Shown: positions 1-9,370 of the stretch, one piece after another
How positions within the stretch are numbered: the first letter of the stretch is position 1
Layout: each line of letters opens with the position of its first letter
Source of the DNA: Bacillota bacterium
GTDB lineage: Bacteria > Bacillota > UBA4882 > UBA8346
Assembly: GCA_023392595.1 (NCBI GenBank)
Contig: JAEVYU010000085.1
Location: 62,001 to 126,000, forward strand
Length of the DNA: 64,000 nt
Reading direction: 5' to 3'
Position numbers and translations under genes: made by a program
Notes under the pieces: generated by a model
Databases searched by the model: none
Told to the model about the DNA's origin: nothing
What the model saw: the letters and a program-made list of their open reading frames with translations, nothing else

Positions 1-1124
1 CCTTCCTTATCATCGACCGGAGTTGCATCCAGCAAATAATGACGCACCGCATGATTGACCGTCAAAGTTAATGCCGACTCCATACCGGCGGCGCGAACCG
101 GTAAATGAGTTTCGGCGCTTTCTTTCAGGGCGCTGAAAATCGCCCCGTTATTAATGACTTCAAGAACGTGGATCCCTTTGACCTGCTTTTCTTTGATTAT
201 AAATAATTTTTCCGCCGCTGAATTGAGCGCAATAATCCGATAATCGGCATCCACCACGATTAAAGGATCCGGAATGCTCCGGACAATCGCATTGGCTCTT
301 CTTCTTTCGGCAATTAACTTTTCAATGTTGTGTTTCTCATATTCCCGGAGCCGCTCCGCCATGCGGTTAAATTCTTCGGCCAGTTTACCGATTTCATCCT
401 TGGTTTCAACCGTAATCCTTTGATCGAGATCGCCCTCGCCGATTTTTTTCGCATGTTCCGTTAATTTCAGGGTTGGAGTAATGATAATGGCTGAGATTCT
501 GTAAGCCAATAGGATTGCAAGGAATATCGCCAGTAGTGATACCAAAGTTGTTGACAATATGGCTTTCCCGGCATTGGATTTAGCCCGGTTGTTAGCCGTA
601 ACCATATGGTTTTGGTTGATGTTCAGCAAGGTGTAACATTCCCGTTTCACTTTAGCATATTGCGGTATTAGCCGGCGCAGATAAAAATCCTTCACGGGGT
701 TGGAATCTTTCAAGGACATTTCCCGGAGTTGCTGAAAATACATTAAATATAAATGGTAATCTTGGCGAATCCGTTTTAAAGTCTCTCTCTCTCCTTTAAA
801 GGCGACATTTCCTTCGGCTACGGTATACCATTTACTGAATTCTTGCTGGTTGGTCAAAAAATTGCCGGTACTCTCCGTACCGGAATCCATCAATAAGAAA
901 AGTGAAGCTGCATTGTTTTGTTGTTCTAAAGCCTCAATCATTTTTTGCGATGCAACCACACTTCGGTAACTGACTACCATAATATCTTTAATGGCATGAT
1001 TTAAACTGATAAAGTTATCTATCGCCCAGATACCGGTTACCAACAGCAAACCGGCAATGATCAAATACCCCAGTAAAATCTTCCAACGCAAACTGGTTCC
1101 GGAATGAAAAAAGCCGGCAGTCAT
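1..1124 (-). CDS. KinB-like membrane sensor histidine kinase, N-terminal part (cut by window edge)
   Basis: Membrane-bound sensor kinase whose catalytic half lies beyond the left edge; about 374 residues are visible and the frame is open to base 1. A first membrane helix (about residues 15-33) is followed by a mostly helical extracytoplasmic sensor of about 155 residues, a second helix (188-210), a HAMP linker with KDEIGKLAEEFNRMAERL, and a PAS-like domain starting near residue 275 (IPDPLIVVDADYRI). This is the KinB/NtrY-type layout; the phospho-acceptor His and ATPase domains are expected further left but not seen. GGAAGTG precedes the ATG. It follows the response regulator at 1144-1740 by 19 bases on the same strand, so the two probably form one operon and one two-component pair. 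The ligand is unknown. Confidence 0.85.
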   Translation of the reverse strand, partial: MTAGFFHSGTSLRWKILLGYLIIAGLLLVTGIWAIDNFISLNHAIKDIMVVSYRSVVASQKMIEALEQQNNAASLFLLMDSGTESTGNFLTNQQEFSKWYTVAEGNVAFKGERETLKRIRQDYHLYLMYFQQLREMSLKDSNPVKDFYLRRLIPQYAKVKRECYTLLNINQNHMVTANNRAKSNAGKAILSTTLVSLLAIFLAILLAYRISAIIITPTLKLTEHAKKIGEGDLDQRITVETKDEIGKLAEEFNRMAERLREYEKHNIEKLIAERRRANAIVRSIPDPLIVVDADYRIIALNSAAEKLFIIKEKQVKGIHVLEVINNGAIFSALKESAETHLPVRAAGMESALTLTVNHAVRHYLLDATPVDDKE

Positions 1125-1143
1125 GGAAAACACTTCCTTATAC

Positions 1144-1740
1144 TTATACTCTATGCGATTGAGTTTCCTCGAACTCTCCGGCAATCCGGTTAAAACGTTC
1201 CGCCTCTTTTTTTTGGCCCTGGGCCTCATAAACTCCCGCCATTAACTTATAAGTTTCTCCGTGATTGGCATTGACGGCCAGGGAATTTTGCAATTCCCGA
1301 AAAGCATCCCCCAACTTTCCCTCCGAAATCAATTGTTTGGCCTTCGCAATATAAAACCCGACCTCCTGGAATGACGTAGGATGCGTTTGAGGGATTTCAT
1401 GTAATATCCGTCTTAATTTCTCGGCCGTAAAAGGTTTTTGCAAATAAATCACTGCTCCAAGTTTGGTACATTCGACGGCGTTTTTAACAGTTGCAAAAGC
1501 TGTCATAATAATAATGGGAGTATTGATTCCGCTCTCCCGAACCCTTCTGAGTACTTCTGTGCCGGTAATCTCCGGTAATTTGATGTCTAAAAAAACCAGA
1601 TCCAATGGTTCATTTTGGATAAAGCTCAAACCTTCTTTACCATCGTCTGCAGTTATTACTTGGTAACCTTCCGATTCCAAACACATAGTCAATAAGGTCC
1701 TGATATTCTTGGTATCATCCACCACCAAAGCCCTTTTCAT
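1144..1740 (-). CDS. Response regulator: receiver domain with C-terminal TPR-like tail
   Basis: Phospho-receiver protein of about 198 residues. The receiver domain (residues 1-120) shows the acidic pair D8/D9 in VVDD, the phospho-acceptor D52 in LDIKLPE, the switch Thr in IIIMTAFAT and the Lys in LQKPF. Instead of a DNA-binding domain, the tail (about 125-198) carries a TPR-like helical pair (KLGDAFRELQNSLAVNANHG, then TYKLMAGVYEAQGQKKEAER). Output is therefore probably by protein-protein contact. The ATG at 1740 is preferred over one 12 codons upstream because GGAGG sits 9 bases before it. The gene lies just ahead of the KinB-like kinase. The target is unknown; NtrC-type output is ruled out by size. 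Confidence 0.85.
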   Translation of the reverse strand: MKRALVVDDTKNIRTLLTMCLESEGYQVITADDGKEGLSFIQNEPLDLVFLDIKLPEITGTEVLRRVRESGINTPIIIMTAFATVKNAVECTKLGAVIYLQKPFTAEKLRRILHEIPQTHPTSFQEVGFYIAKAKQLISEGKLGDAFRELQNSLAVNANHGETYKLMAGVYEAQGQKKEAERFNRIAGEFEETQSHRV

Positions 1741-1815
1741 CCGAGTCAACCTCCAAACAATAAAAACAAACACCATTTTCCTGTTTATTTAATCTTACTA
1801 TAAGTGAAAATGAAA

Positions 1816-2240
1816 TCAAAATCTAGTACCATTCCATACTTTTAGTTCGAGATATTCGAAGCTTTCTTGGATATCAACAACATTACGGTTTCCTGTACGA
1901 GAGGTAATGAGCTTGCTTGTTGTACAAGCTTCCATCTTGTTCTCAACGAATGGTACCATGAGTGTCTTTATTTCATCGTTACTTAAATTGATATCAAGCC
2001 ATTTCTTTTCCGACTCCCTCGGCAAAATCAGCGGCATTCGTTTTTTCGTATTATGGATCATGCCATTAAGGGATTGGTATCCGTTGTAATCATGCTGAAT
2101 GTTTTCAAAATTTCGCCGGTTGCATAGTCAAGTCAAGGTTTAAATCGGGTTGTGTCCAAATCCTAATGGCAGCTTTAATTGATATCGGTTTTTGACATCC
2201 CGGGCCTCTTTACATAGAGCATAAAAAAAACACATTTCTC
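1816..2240 (-). pseudogene. Degraded SRAP (YedK/HMCES-type) abasic-site protein gene
   Basis: Remains of an SOS-response-associated peptidase (SRAP), a family that crosslinks to abasic sites in single-stranded DNA. The catalytic N-terminal Cys region is missing. In three different reading frames one can still read family blocks in order: FYALCKEARDVKNRYQLKL, then FGFAGIW-like IWTQPDLNL, then YATGEILKTFSMITTDTNPL, then IHNTKKRMPLILPRESEKKW to the stop at 1816. A TGA interrupts the third block and at least two frameshifts separate the pieces. The remnant begins directly after the stop of the umuC remnant, so both decayed as one cassette. Only the last 81 codons remain as an open frame; no function is expected. 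Confidence 0.75.
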
Positions 2241-2242
2241 TT

Positions 2243-2650
2243 TCATGCCTTTACCGTTATAATGTCACTCCATTTGGTAGTATAACTTTTCGACAATTTT
2301 TCTTGTTTTAAATACCATTGATGGTCAAATCCCTGAACGTCGAGTTTTACTGTATCTCTACCAAATTTGTCATTGATTTGATCCATCGTTTTCATTACTT
2401 CCGCTTGCTTTCCCCGGTCAACCCTGTCGAAAAGAGAACCTTGAATCGTTGTTTCTGGGACAATATCACTTACCATAACGCCAGCTTTCTTGTAACGGTA
2501 ACCTGGGCCATATATTACATCCAGAACATACAAAGCATGCTGAATAATTTCTATGCTGCTATTAGTGGCCACCGGAAAGTGGCAAACGAATTTGGCATAC
2601 TGTTATTCTTTTTCGTTGAAATAATTTGTAGTGATGAATACCATCAACAT
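2243..2650 (-). pseudogene. Truncated umuC-like Y-family DNA polymerase remnant (C-terminal end)
   Basis: C-terminal piece of a UmuC-type error-prone polymerase (DUF4113 tail). Diagnostic blocks are GYRYKKAGVMVSDIVPE, QINDKFGRDTVKLDVQG and the terminal YTTKWSDIITVKA, which ends at the usual C-terminus. Upstream the same frame continues as MLMVFITTNYFNEKE, then an in-frame TAA (2603-2605), then the family block FPVATNSS. The palm and fingers domains are absent. The nonsense codon and missing catalytic domain make this a pseudogene even though the last 109 codons are open. It abuts the SRAP remnant, a pairing seen in SOS mutagenesis cassettes. Confidence 0.8.
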
Positions 2651-2865
2651 ATTGGCACTTGTCCAATTTTAAATTGTCTTTTGGTTGCTATTATTGTATA
2701 TTTAATTCGGCTGGTAAAATTTAGGATTAATAAGTTACTAGTAAATTACTTTGGGTACTACTAGTTTTCTGAAATGCAGCGAAAAAGAGTTTGCTGTCCT
2801 GGCTCACGTTTTTAGAAAGTCTTTGGAGTAAATAAATTATAATAGTATTAGGTTTAGGTGGACTA

Positions 2866-3396
2866 ATGAAAAATATCATTGAAAATATTTATTATTTAAT
2901 AGTATTGGTTATAGTCATTTGCTTGACTTTAATATTATTGTCTTATGAAATTAATAAACGACTGAAACGGCCAAAAATAAATGTACAAATTTCTAATATG
3001 AAAAAAATAATGAATATAGAAGAGTTCAGAGAAAAATTTAAATATGATTTGGTAGGAAGATGGACTTCTTCTTGCGAGGGTACATTTGCTAACATAATGA
3101 ATGAGATATGGATATTCTATTCAGATGGAAAAGGCGTAACTATTAGCAATAGTATTATGTCAGGAGAAGATAAAGAAGAATTTTTGTGGAGAAAAAAGGA
3201 TTTATATTGTATTGAATTATTTTATTCAGAATTTGACGAACCAGCTGAATGGATTGAAATAACTTATGATTTCTGTAAAGTGACAACAGACGTTGGATTT
3301 GTTATTGCTTTAGTGCAATTAGATAAAGAAGGAAAGCCTAGAAAAGGATTTGGTTTGATGGATATACCACTATCATATGAATATGAAGTGAATTGA
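2866..3396 (+). CDS. Hypothetical AT-rich protein with N-terminal membrane anchor
   Basis: Unrecognised protein of 176 residues. A strong membrane helix (about residues 9-27) is followed by a basic stretch and a soluble domain rich in acidic and aromatic residues (LVGRWTSSCEGTFANIMNEI, IWIFYSDGKG). The LVGRW and WIFYSDGKG blocks suggest a small beta-sandwich or lipocalin-like fold, but this is a guess. GGTGG lies 5 bases before the ATG and a TATAAT-like hexamer lies near 2838. Base composition is clearly more AT-rich than the flanking genes and the gene stands alone beside decayed SOS genes, which suggests recent acquisition. No function is assigned. Confidence 0.65.
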   Translation: MKNIIENIYYLIVLVIVICLTLILLSYEINKRLKRPKINVQISNMKKIMNIEEFREKFKYDLVGRWTSSCEGTFANIMNEIWIFYSDGKGVTISNSIMSGEDKEEFLWRKKDLYCIELFYSEFDEPAEWIEITYDFCKVTTDVGFVIALVQLDKEGKPRKGFGLMDIPLSYEYEVN

Positions 3397-3470
3397 ACAG
3401 CCTTAATATCGAATAGAAGGTTAGTATAAGACCATGACCATGGAAGGGCCTCCTGATTCAATCGATTGCT

Positions 3471-4337
3471 CTATTCTTCATCAAAAAGATCAATAAACTT
3501 AGTGGCTAACGTGGAAAGATAACGATCTTTGACCCAGATGGCGGCGATACGCGTCCACAAAGTTTCACTGGCAATTTCTTTGCAAACTAAATTAGAGTTA
3601 CTAATCAGGGCCATGGCAGACTTCGGGACAATTCCAACACCTAAACCCGCATTGGCCCACCAAAGTGTAGTGCGTGCGTCGTCGTTCTTACAAAAAAATT
3701 CCGGCTCAAAGCCATGCTCTAAACATGTTTCATAAAGAAGCTGCTCAAAACGACGATAAACGATTAACGGCTTATCCGTTAATTCAGTGACAGATATTAC
3801 TGTTTTGGGAAAACCCCGGGCATATTCCCCGGTCATTACCGCCAGCATTGGCTCCGGCTTTGTATAGCGGCATTCGAAGCCAGCGGTGTTAAAAGGCGTC
3901 CTGACAATTCCGACTTCGATAACCCCTTTATTTAACAGATCAACTACAGTGAATGTATTACCCTCATGGATTTCAAAGCAAACCCCGAAATATTGACGGT
4001 GAAATTTGACGATTTGCTCATTTAGCTCCGCTCCAGAAGAGGAAACCGTTCCAATAACCAATGTCCCTTTAAGTCCCTTGCTAAAATCGTTCATCTCTTT
4101 GACAGTAGAACCTGCCAGCTCTAAAATCTGCCAGGCTTTAGTTTGCAACAATCTTCCAGCATCTGTAAGCTGAAGATGCCGTGAACCCCGTTCAACCAGC
4201 TTAACTCCAAGTTCATTCTCCAGGAGCTTGAGCTGCTGGCTCAAGGGTGGTTGAGCCATATGCAGCTTTTGGGCAGCCGCAGTGATCTGGCCTTCCTCGG
4301 CAATGGCCAAAAAATATTGGAGTTGTTTAAGATCCAT
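3471..4337 (-). CDS. LysR-family transcriptional regulator
   Basis: DNA-binding regulator of 288 residues, the normal LysR length. The N-terminal winged helix-turn-helix is clear (MDLKQLQYFLAIAEEGQITA, then AAQKLHMAQPPLSQQLKLLE, residues 1-60), followed by a linker helix and a periplasmic-binding-like effector domain (about 90-288, beginning GTLVIGTVSSSG). It is divergent from the ABC exporter pair starting at 4537, the usual position for a LysR regulator and its target. A palindrome at 4360-4374 lies in the shared spacer. The effector is unknown; control of the exporter is inferred from arrangement only. Confidence 0.9.
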   Translation of the reverse strand: MDLKQLQYFLAIAEEGQITAAAQKLHMAQPPLSQQLKLLENELGVKLVERGSRHLQLTDAGRLLQTKAWQILELAGSTVKEMNDFSKGLKGTLVIGTVSSSGAELNEQIVKFHRQYFGVCFEIHEGNTFTVVDLLNKGVIEVGIVRTPFNTAGFECRYTKPEPMLAVMTGEYARGFPKTVISVTELTDKPLIVYRRFEQLLYETCLEHGFEPEFFCKNDDARTTLWWANAGLGVGIVPKSAMALISNSNLVCKEIASETLWTRIAAIWVKDRYLSTLATKFIDLFDEE

Positions 4338-4359
4338 GAAACTCGCCCTCCCTCTATCG

Positions 4360-4374
4360 ATATGATTTTCATAT
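4360..4374. promoter_or_regulatory. Candidate LysR operator palindrome
   Basis: The sequence ATATGATTTTCATAT is a 15-bp dyad with a three-base centre, containing the T-N11-A pattern typical of LysR-type sites. It lies 23 bases upstream of the lysR start and within the 200-bp divergent spacer before the ABC exporter genes. Its role is inferred. Confidence 0.35.
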
Positions 4375-4536
4375 AGTACATATATAAAACAGATATTTTT
4401 AATATTATAACCACTATGTTACGATTATAAACGAAACCGGATCAACCGGCAACCCAAATGAGTTGCAATCATTAAAACCTTGAAAATATAGTGTTACAAA
4501 TTCATTGGGGCAAATTTCCACAAAGGGTGAAGAAAC

Positions 4537-6279
4537 ATGGATAAACTGGTAACTTTTTTAAAGCCCTATCGCAAAGAGTGTATTCTCGGACCTGTTTTTA
4601 AACTATTAGAAGCCATCTTTGAGTTGCTTCTACCGACGATGATGGCATTTGTCATCAACCAAGGCGTGGCCAAGCACGACATAACGTATGTGTTTAAAAT
4701 GGGCGGAGCGATGCTCCTGATGGCCGGATTGGGCTTTGGCAGCTCAATGATTTGTCAGTATTATGCGGCCCGTACCTCGCAGGGCTTTGGTACTACCTTG
4801 CGGAACACGATTTTTCAACATATCGCTTCACTTTCCTATTCAGAGATCGACCAGTTTGGTACAGCATCGTTAATCAACCGGGTTACCAACGATATCAATC
4901 AATTGCAGCTTGCAGTGGCGATGTTAATCCGTCTGGTTATCCGGGCGCCATTTATTTGTATTGGTGCTCTCGTCATGGCGATGTTCCTGGACTTTCAACT
5001 ATCGCTGGTACTACTGGCCGTTACCCCAGTTTTCGCCATAGTCTTATACCTTATCATCAGTAAAACATCCCCGCTTTATCGAAAATGCCAGCAAAAACTG
5101 GACCGGCTGGCCCTCATCTTGCGGGAGAATCTTTCCGGAGTGCGGGTAATCCGGGCTTTTGCCAAAATCGGCAATGAAAAAAAACGTTTTAACATTGCCA
5201 ATGACGATCTGACGGCTACCGCCATCCGGGTAGGCAAAATATCAGCACTGTTAAATCCACTGACATCTCTGGTGATGAATGCCGCAACCATCGCGATACT
5301 CTGGGTTGGCGGTTTGCATATCCATTCCGGACGGCTTTCCCAAGGAGAAATTATCGCATTTGTCAACTATATTACCCAAATTTTGTTAGCTCTGATTGTC
5401 GTATCCAACCTGGTTATCATCTTCACGAAAGCGTCGGCCTCCGCTGTCCGTATCCGTGAAGTACTATCATCGGCCCCATCCATCTCCGATCCAATCAATC
5501 TGATGAATGAAGATCCTGGTGAAATTGACCCCAAGACTCCGGTCCTTCAGTTTCGTCATGTTTCCTTCAAGTACAGTGAAAATAGCGATATGGCGTTGAC
5601 GGACATCTCGGTCACTATTCACCGGGGTGAAACCATTGGTTTAATCGGGAGTACCGGATCGGGAAAATCTACGTTTATTAACCTAATTCCCCGGTTTTAT
5701 GATGTAACTCAAGGTGAAATCCTGGTGGATGGCTTAAATGTCAAAGCGTATCCGTTAGCTCAATTACGGAAGAAAATCGGCTTGGTCCCGCAAAAAGCGC
5801 TTCTATTTACCGGCACTATCGCCGAAAATATCCGCTGGGGTAAACGAAGCGCCACCGATGAGGAAGTTGAGATGGCAGCCAAAACCGCCCAGGCTGAAGA
5901 ATTCATCCTTAAGCTGCCAGATAAATACAACACACAGGTGACACGGGGCGGGTTAAACTTTTCGGGAGGGCAAAAGCAACGGTTGACGATTGCCCGTGCG
6001 GCAGTGGCACAGCCCTCGATTTTGATTCTGGACGACTCCGCCAGCGCCTTAGATTTCGCCACTGACGCAGCGCTGCGGCGGGCTATTAAGCAAAGCAGCA
6101 CCACGATGACAGTTTTCTTGGTTTCTCAACGGGTCAGTACCATCAAGAACGCCGATAAGATCCTGGTGTTTGATGATGGTCATTTGGCCGGCAGCGGAAG
6201 CCATAACGAATTGATGGAAAACTGTAAGGCATATCAGGAAATATGCCTTTCTCAACTTTCTATGGAAGAGGCAAGCTGA
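4537..6279 (+). CDS. ABC exporter half-transporter, degenerate-site subunit
   Basis: Fused membrane-ATPase exporter of 580 residues. Six membrane helices occupy about residues 15-310, then the nucleotide-binding domain with Walker A GSTGSGKST (about 371), signature FSGGQKQR (about 473) and Walker B ILILDDSAS. The catalytic Glu after Walker B is Asp and the H-loop His is Gln (LVSQRVSTI). These substitutions mark the degenerate subunit of a heterodimeric exporter of the TM287/288 or LmrCD type. Its stop overlaps the start of the next gene by one base, so the partner is translated coupled to it. Likely substrates are drugs or lipids; the actual one is unknown. LysR at 3471-4337 is the likely regulator. 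Confidence 0.92.
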   Translation: MDKLVTFLKPYRKECILGPVFKLLEAIFELLLPTMMAFVINQGVAKHDITYVFKMGGAMLLMAGLGFGSSMICQYYAARTSQGFGTTLRNTIFQHIASLSYSEIDQFGTASLINRVTNDINQLQLAVAMLIRLVIRAPFICIGALVMAMFLDFQLSLVLLAVTPVFAIVLYLIISKTSPLYRKCQQKLDRLALILRENLSGVRVIRAFAKIGNEKKRFNIANDDLTATAIRVGKISALLNPLTSLVMNAATIAILWVGGLHIHSGRLSQGEIIAFVNYITQILLALIVVSNLVIIFTKASASAVRIREVLSSAPSISDPINLMNEDPGEIDPKTPVLQFRHVSFKYSENSDMALTDISVTIHRGETIGLIGSTGSGKSTFINLIPRFYDVTQGEILVDGLNVKAYPLAQLRKKIGLVPQKALLFTGTIAENIRWGKRSATDEEVEMAAKTAQAEEFILKLPDKYNTQVTRGGLNFSGGQKQRLTIARAAVAQPSILILDDSASALDFATDAALRRAIKQSSTTMTVFLVSQRVSTIKNADKILVFDDGHLAGSGSHNELMENCKAYQEICLSQLSMEEAS

Positions 6280-8015
6280 TGAACAGAAATCACTTAACCA
6301 AAATTTTAAAATGCATTGGAAGATATCAAGGATTAGCCAGTTGGTCGGTGTTATGCGCCATCTTAAGCGTAGTAGCAAGCTTAATCGGGCCCAGGCTGAT
6401 CGGGAAAGCCATCGACTCTATGATCGGCAGCGGCAGGGTTGAATTTACACCGATCATCAGGATTCTAATCCTTTTGGCGTTCACCTATGCCGTCGGCAAC
6501 CTCTTTGGGTGGCTGCTCACTTATTTAACCAATCGGATCGCTTATCAAACGATAAATGATCTGCGGCACCAACTTTTTGAAAAACTGAATTGCCTACCGT
6601 TAAAGTTTTATGATACCCATCCCCATGGCGATACGATTAGCCGGTTTGTCAACGACCTGGATACGATTTCCGACGGCATCATCCAGGGATTGTCCACCCT
6701 CCTTATCGGACTGGTCACGATCATCGGGGCAATCGGATTTATGCTTTGCCTTAGTCCGCTGCTAACTTTGGTTGTTCTGGTATCAGCGCCGGTCTCGTTT
6801 CTCGTGGCACGTTTTATTACCAAACGTTCCCAACAATTGTTCAAAAAACAGGCCCAAGATTTAGGCGAATTAAACGGGTATATCGAAGAGATGATCGGAG
6901 GTCAAAAAGTGGTTCAAGCGTTTAATTTTGAGCAACGTTCATTTGAACGGTTTGCCAAAATTAATAATGATTTGTATCAATCGGGTGTCCAATCCCAGTT
7001 TTATGGTTCATTATCCGGCCCGACTACCCGTCTGGTCAATAATATTACCTATGCCGCCATCGGGGTAATCGGCAGCATAGCAGCGCTCCTCGGCCAAGTC
7101 ACAGTAGGTGACATCTCCAGTTTTTTAATTTATGCAACAGTCTTTGCGAAACCTTTTAACGATATCACCGCCGTATTCACGCAAATTCAAGCTGCAGGGG
7201 CCTCTACTCAACGTATTTTAGATATACTTGATCTGACGCCGGAACAACCTGACAGGCCGGACGCTCTTCTGTCAAAGCAGTGTCAAGGCAAGATTATCTT
7301 TGATCAAGTCAATTTTTCCTATTCTCCGAACCGGCCGCTGATTACGAATTTCAACCTCCAGGTTGGGCCGGGAAGCTGGATTGCCATTGTTGGACAGACT
7401 GGAGCCGGCAAAACGACACTGGTTAATTTGTTGATGCGGTTTTATGATGTAGATAGCGGAGCCATCACGATTGACGGAGTCAATATCAACCGGCTTACCC
7501 GTGACAGCCTGCGGCAAAGTTTTGGCATGGTGCTTCAGGATACCTGGTTGTTTGCAGGCAGTATCCGGGATAACATCATTTACGGCAAACCGGAAGCCAG
7601 TGACGAAGCAATGATTGCCGCAGCCAAAGCTGCCGATGCCCACAGTTTTATCAGACGTTTACCGGATGGTTACAACACACTGATTAGCGATGATGGCGGA
7701 AACCTGTCTCAGGGACAAAAACAGCTTCTAACCATCGCCCGGGTCATGCTGGCCGATCCGCCGATGCTTATTTTAGACGAGGCCACCAGCAATATCGATA
7801 CCCGGACAGAGCTTCGGATTCAAAAGGCATTTCTAAAAATGGTTACCGGACGGACTAGTTTTATCATTGCCCACCGGCTGTCAACCATCCGGGAAGCGGA
7901 TCTGATTTTGGTCATGGAAAATGGAAATATTGTCGAAAGCGGTAGGCATGAGCAGCTATTAAACCACGGGGGACACTATGCCAAACTCTATCACAGTCAA
8001 TTTGCACCGGTATAA
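6279..8015 (+). CDS. ABC exporter half-transporter, catalytic subunit
   Basis: Second half of the heterodimeric exporter, 578 residues. A six-helix membrane domain is followed by Walker A GQTGAGKTT (about 371), a variant signature LSQGQ in place of LSGGQ (about 476), Walker B with intact Glu (LILDEATS) and intact H-loop (IIAHRLSTI). The intact Walker B here pairs with the intact signature of the first subunit, giving one working and one degenerate ATP site. The ATG at 6279 overlaps the upstream TGA; an ATG 12 codons earlier lies inside the previous gene and is less likely. A hairpin terminator follows at 8033-8077. Confidence 0.92.
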   Translation: MNRNHLTKILKCIGRYQGLASWSVLCAILSVVASLIGPRLIGKAIDSMIGSGRVEFTPIIRILILLAFTYAVGNLFGWLLTYLTNRIAYQTINDLRHQLFEKLNCLPLKFYDTHPHGDTISRFVNDLDTISDGIIQGLSTLLIGLVTIIGAIGFMLCLSPLLTLVVLVSAPVSFLVARFITKRSQQLFKKQAQDLGELNGYIEEMIGGQKVVQAFNFEQRSFERFAKINNDLYQSGVQSQFYGSLSGPTTRLVNNITYAAIGVIGSIAALLGQVTVGDISSFLIYATVFAKPFNDITAVFTQIQAAGASTQRILDILDLTPEQPDRPDALLSKQCQGKIIFDQVNFSYSPNRPLITNFNLQVGPGSWIAIVGQTGAGKTTLVNLLMRFYDVDSGAITIDGVNINRLTRDSLRQSFGMVLQDTWLFAGSIRDNIIYGKPEASDEAMIAAAKAADAHSFIRRLPDGYNTLISDDGGNLSQGQKQLLTIARVMLADPPMLILDEATSNIDTRTELRIQKAFLKMVTGRTSFIIAHRLSTIREADLILVMENGNIVESGRHEQLLNHGGHYAKLYHSQFAPV

Positions 8016-8032
8016 AAGAGAGGTTTAAAAAA

Positions 8033-8077
8033 AGGAGCTGCCCTGAATAAGTATTTTTTGCGGCAACTCCTTTTTTT
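8033..8077. terminator. Bidirectional intrinsic terminator
   Basis: AGGAGCTGCC pairs with GGCAACTCCT (one mismatch) and is followed by seven Ts; on the other strand the stem is also followed by a T run. It lies between the convergent exporter operon and tyrS and can serve both. Confidence 0.8.
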
Positions 8078-8096
8078 CGGCTATCTATTTTATCTT

Positions 8097-9308
8097 CTAT
8101 TTCATAATTTTTACAAAGCGTTTTTTCCCGATTCTGATAACATCGTTGCTCATTAAGACCCTATTTATGGCATCGGATGCTATTCTTTCCCCGTTTAACT
8201 GAATGCCGTTTTGACTGAGTAATCGCAAAAATTCGCTTTTGCTTGTTATATAATTCATCTCCACTAACAGCGGGATAATGTCCGCAATACGTTCCCCTCC
8301 CCTTTCCATTACGAGCACTGGAATATCATCAGGAATGGCCTTTTTACTGAATGCCACATCGTAATACGCAACTGCTTTTTCAACATCTTCTGGCGTATGG
8401 TATAGGGATGTTATAATTCTCGCCAAACGGTATTTAATATTCCTAGGGTTGGCGCCATTATTTAATTCTAGTTTGACTTGATCAATTTCATCAGGATGTT
8501 CATCCGTAGTTAATTCAAAGTATTTAATGATCAGATTATCGGGAATTTCCATAACTTTTTTAAACATCACCTCTGCAGGTTCATTTACACCGATGTAGTT
8601 TCCAAGACTTTTGCTCATCTTTTCCACACCATCCAAACCTTCCAGTATAGGCATAAAAATGGCAATTTGCTGCTCTTGCCCCCAGGTTTTCTGAAGATTT
8701 CTACCCATTAAGATGTTAAAAGTTTGGTCCGTTCCACCTAATTCAATATCTGCTTTAATCGCAATTGAATCGTAAGCTTGCATTAATGGATAAAAAAACT
8801 CATGAAGTCCGATTGGTGTTTTACTTTGATACCGGTTTTGGAAATCATCCCGTTCTAAAATTCTAGCAACGGTGGTCGTAGCAGCAAGCTTGATAACATC
8901 TTCGAAAGTAAGTTTAGAAAGCCATTCGCCATTAAACCGCACTTCGGTTTTTTCCCTATCAAGTATTTTGAAAATCTGCTCACAATAGGTTTTGGCGTTT
9001 TCTTGCACTTGTTCATCTGTCAAGGCCACTCTTCCCTTGGATTTACCTGTGGGATCACCAATTTTTCCAGTGAAGTCGCCAATTATAATCACCGCACGGT
9101 GTCCTAAAGCTTGCATTTGCCTAATTTTACGCAAAACAACCGCATGTCCCAAATGGATATCCGGTGCCGAAGGATCAAGTCCCAGTTTGATAATCAAAGA
9201 TTTATTCTGCCCGTAGAATTTTTCAAGTTTTGCCAGCAACTCCTCTTCATTTACAAGGGTATCCACCCCCTTGCAGATCACTCGCATCTGCTCTTTTGGT
9301 GTTACCAT
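8097..9308 (-). CDS. tyrS: Tyrosyl-tRNA synthetase
   Basis: Charges tRNA-Tyr with tyrosine in the cytoplasm. The 403-residue protein is a class I synthetase with the HIGH-type motif HLGH at residues 52-55, the KMSKS loop at 230-234, the GTDQTFN tyrosine-site block near 192, and a C-terminal S4 RNA-binding domain (about 340-403). Overall it is closer to the TyrZ-type synthetases than to the classical TyrS of Bacillus. AGGAGGG precedes the ATG at 9308. Expression is almost certainly controlled by the tyrosine T-box in the leader at 9371-9660. Confidence 0.97.
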   Translation of the reverse strand: MVTPKEQMRVICKGVDTLVNEEELLAKLEKFYGQNKSLIIKLGLDPSAPDIHLGHAVVLRKIRQMQALGHRAVIIIGDFTGKIGDPTGKSKGRVALTDEQVQENAKTYCEQIFKILDREKTEVRFNGEWLSKLTFEDVIKLAATTTVARILERDDFQNRYQSKTPIGLHEFFYPLMQAYDSIAIKADIELGGTDQTFNILMGRNLQKTWGQEQQIAIFMPILEGLDGVEKMSKSLGNYIGVNEPAEVMFKKVMEIPDNLIIKYFELTTDEHPDEIDQVKLELNNGANPRNIKYRLARIITSLYHTPEDVEKAVAYYDVAFSKKAIPDDIPVLVMERGGERIADIIPLLVEMNYITSKSEFLRLLSQNGIQLNGERIASDAINRVLMSNDVIRIGKKRFVKIMK

Positions 9309-9370
9309 GTCATGCCCTCCTAATATTATTTCTTAACATCAGCAAGGTCTATAAGAAGGTAAAAGCCGAC

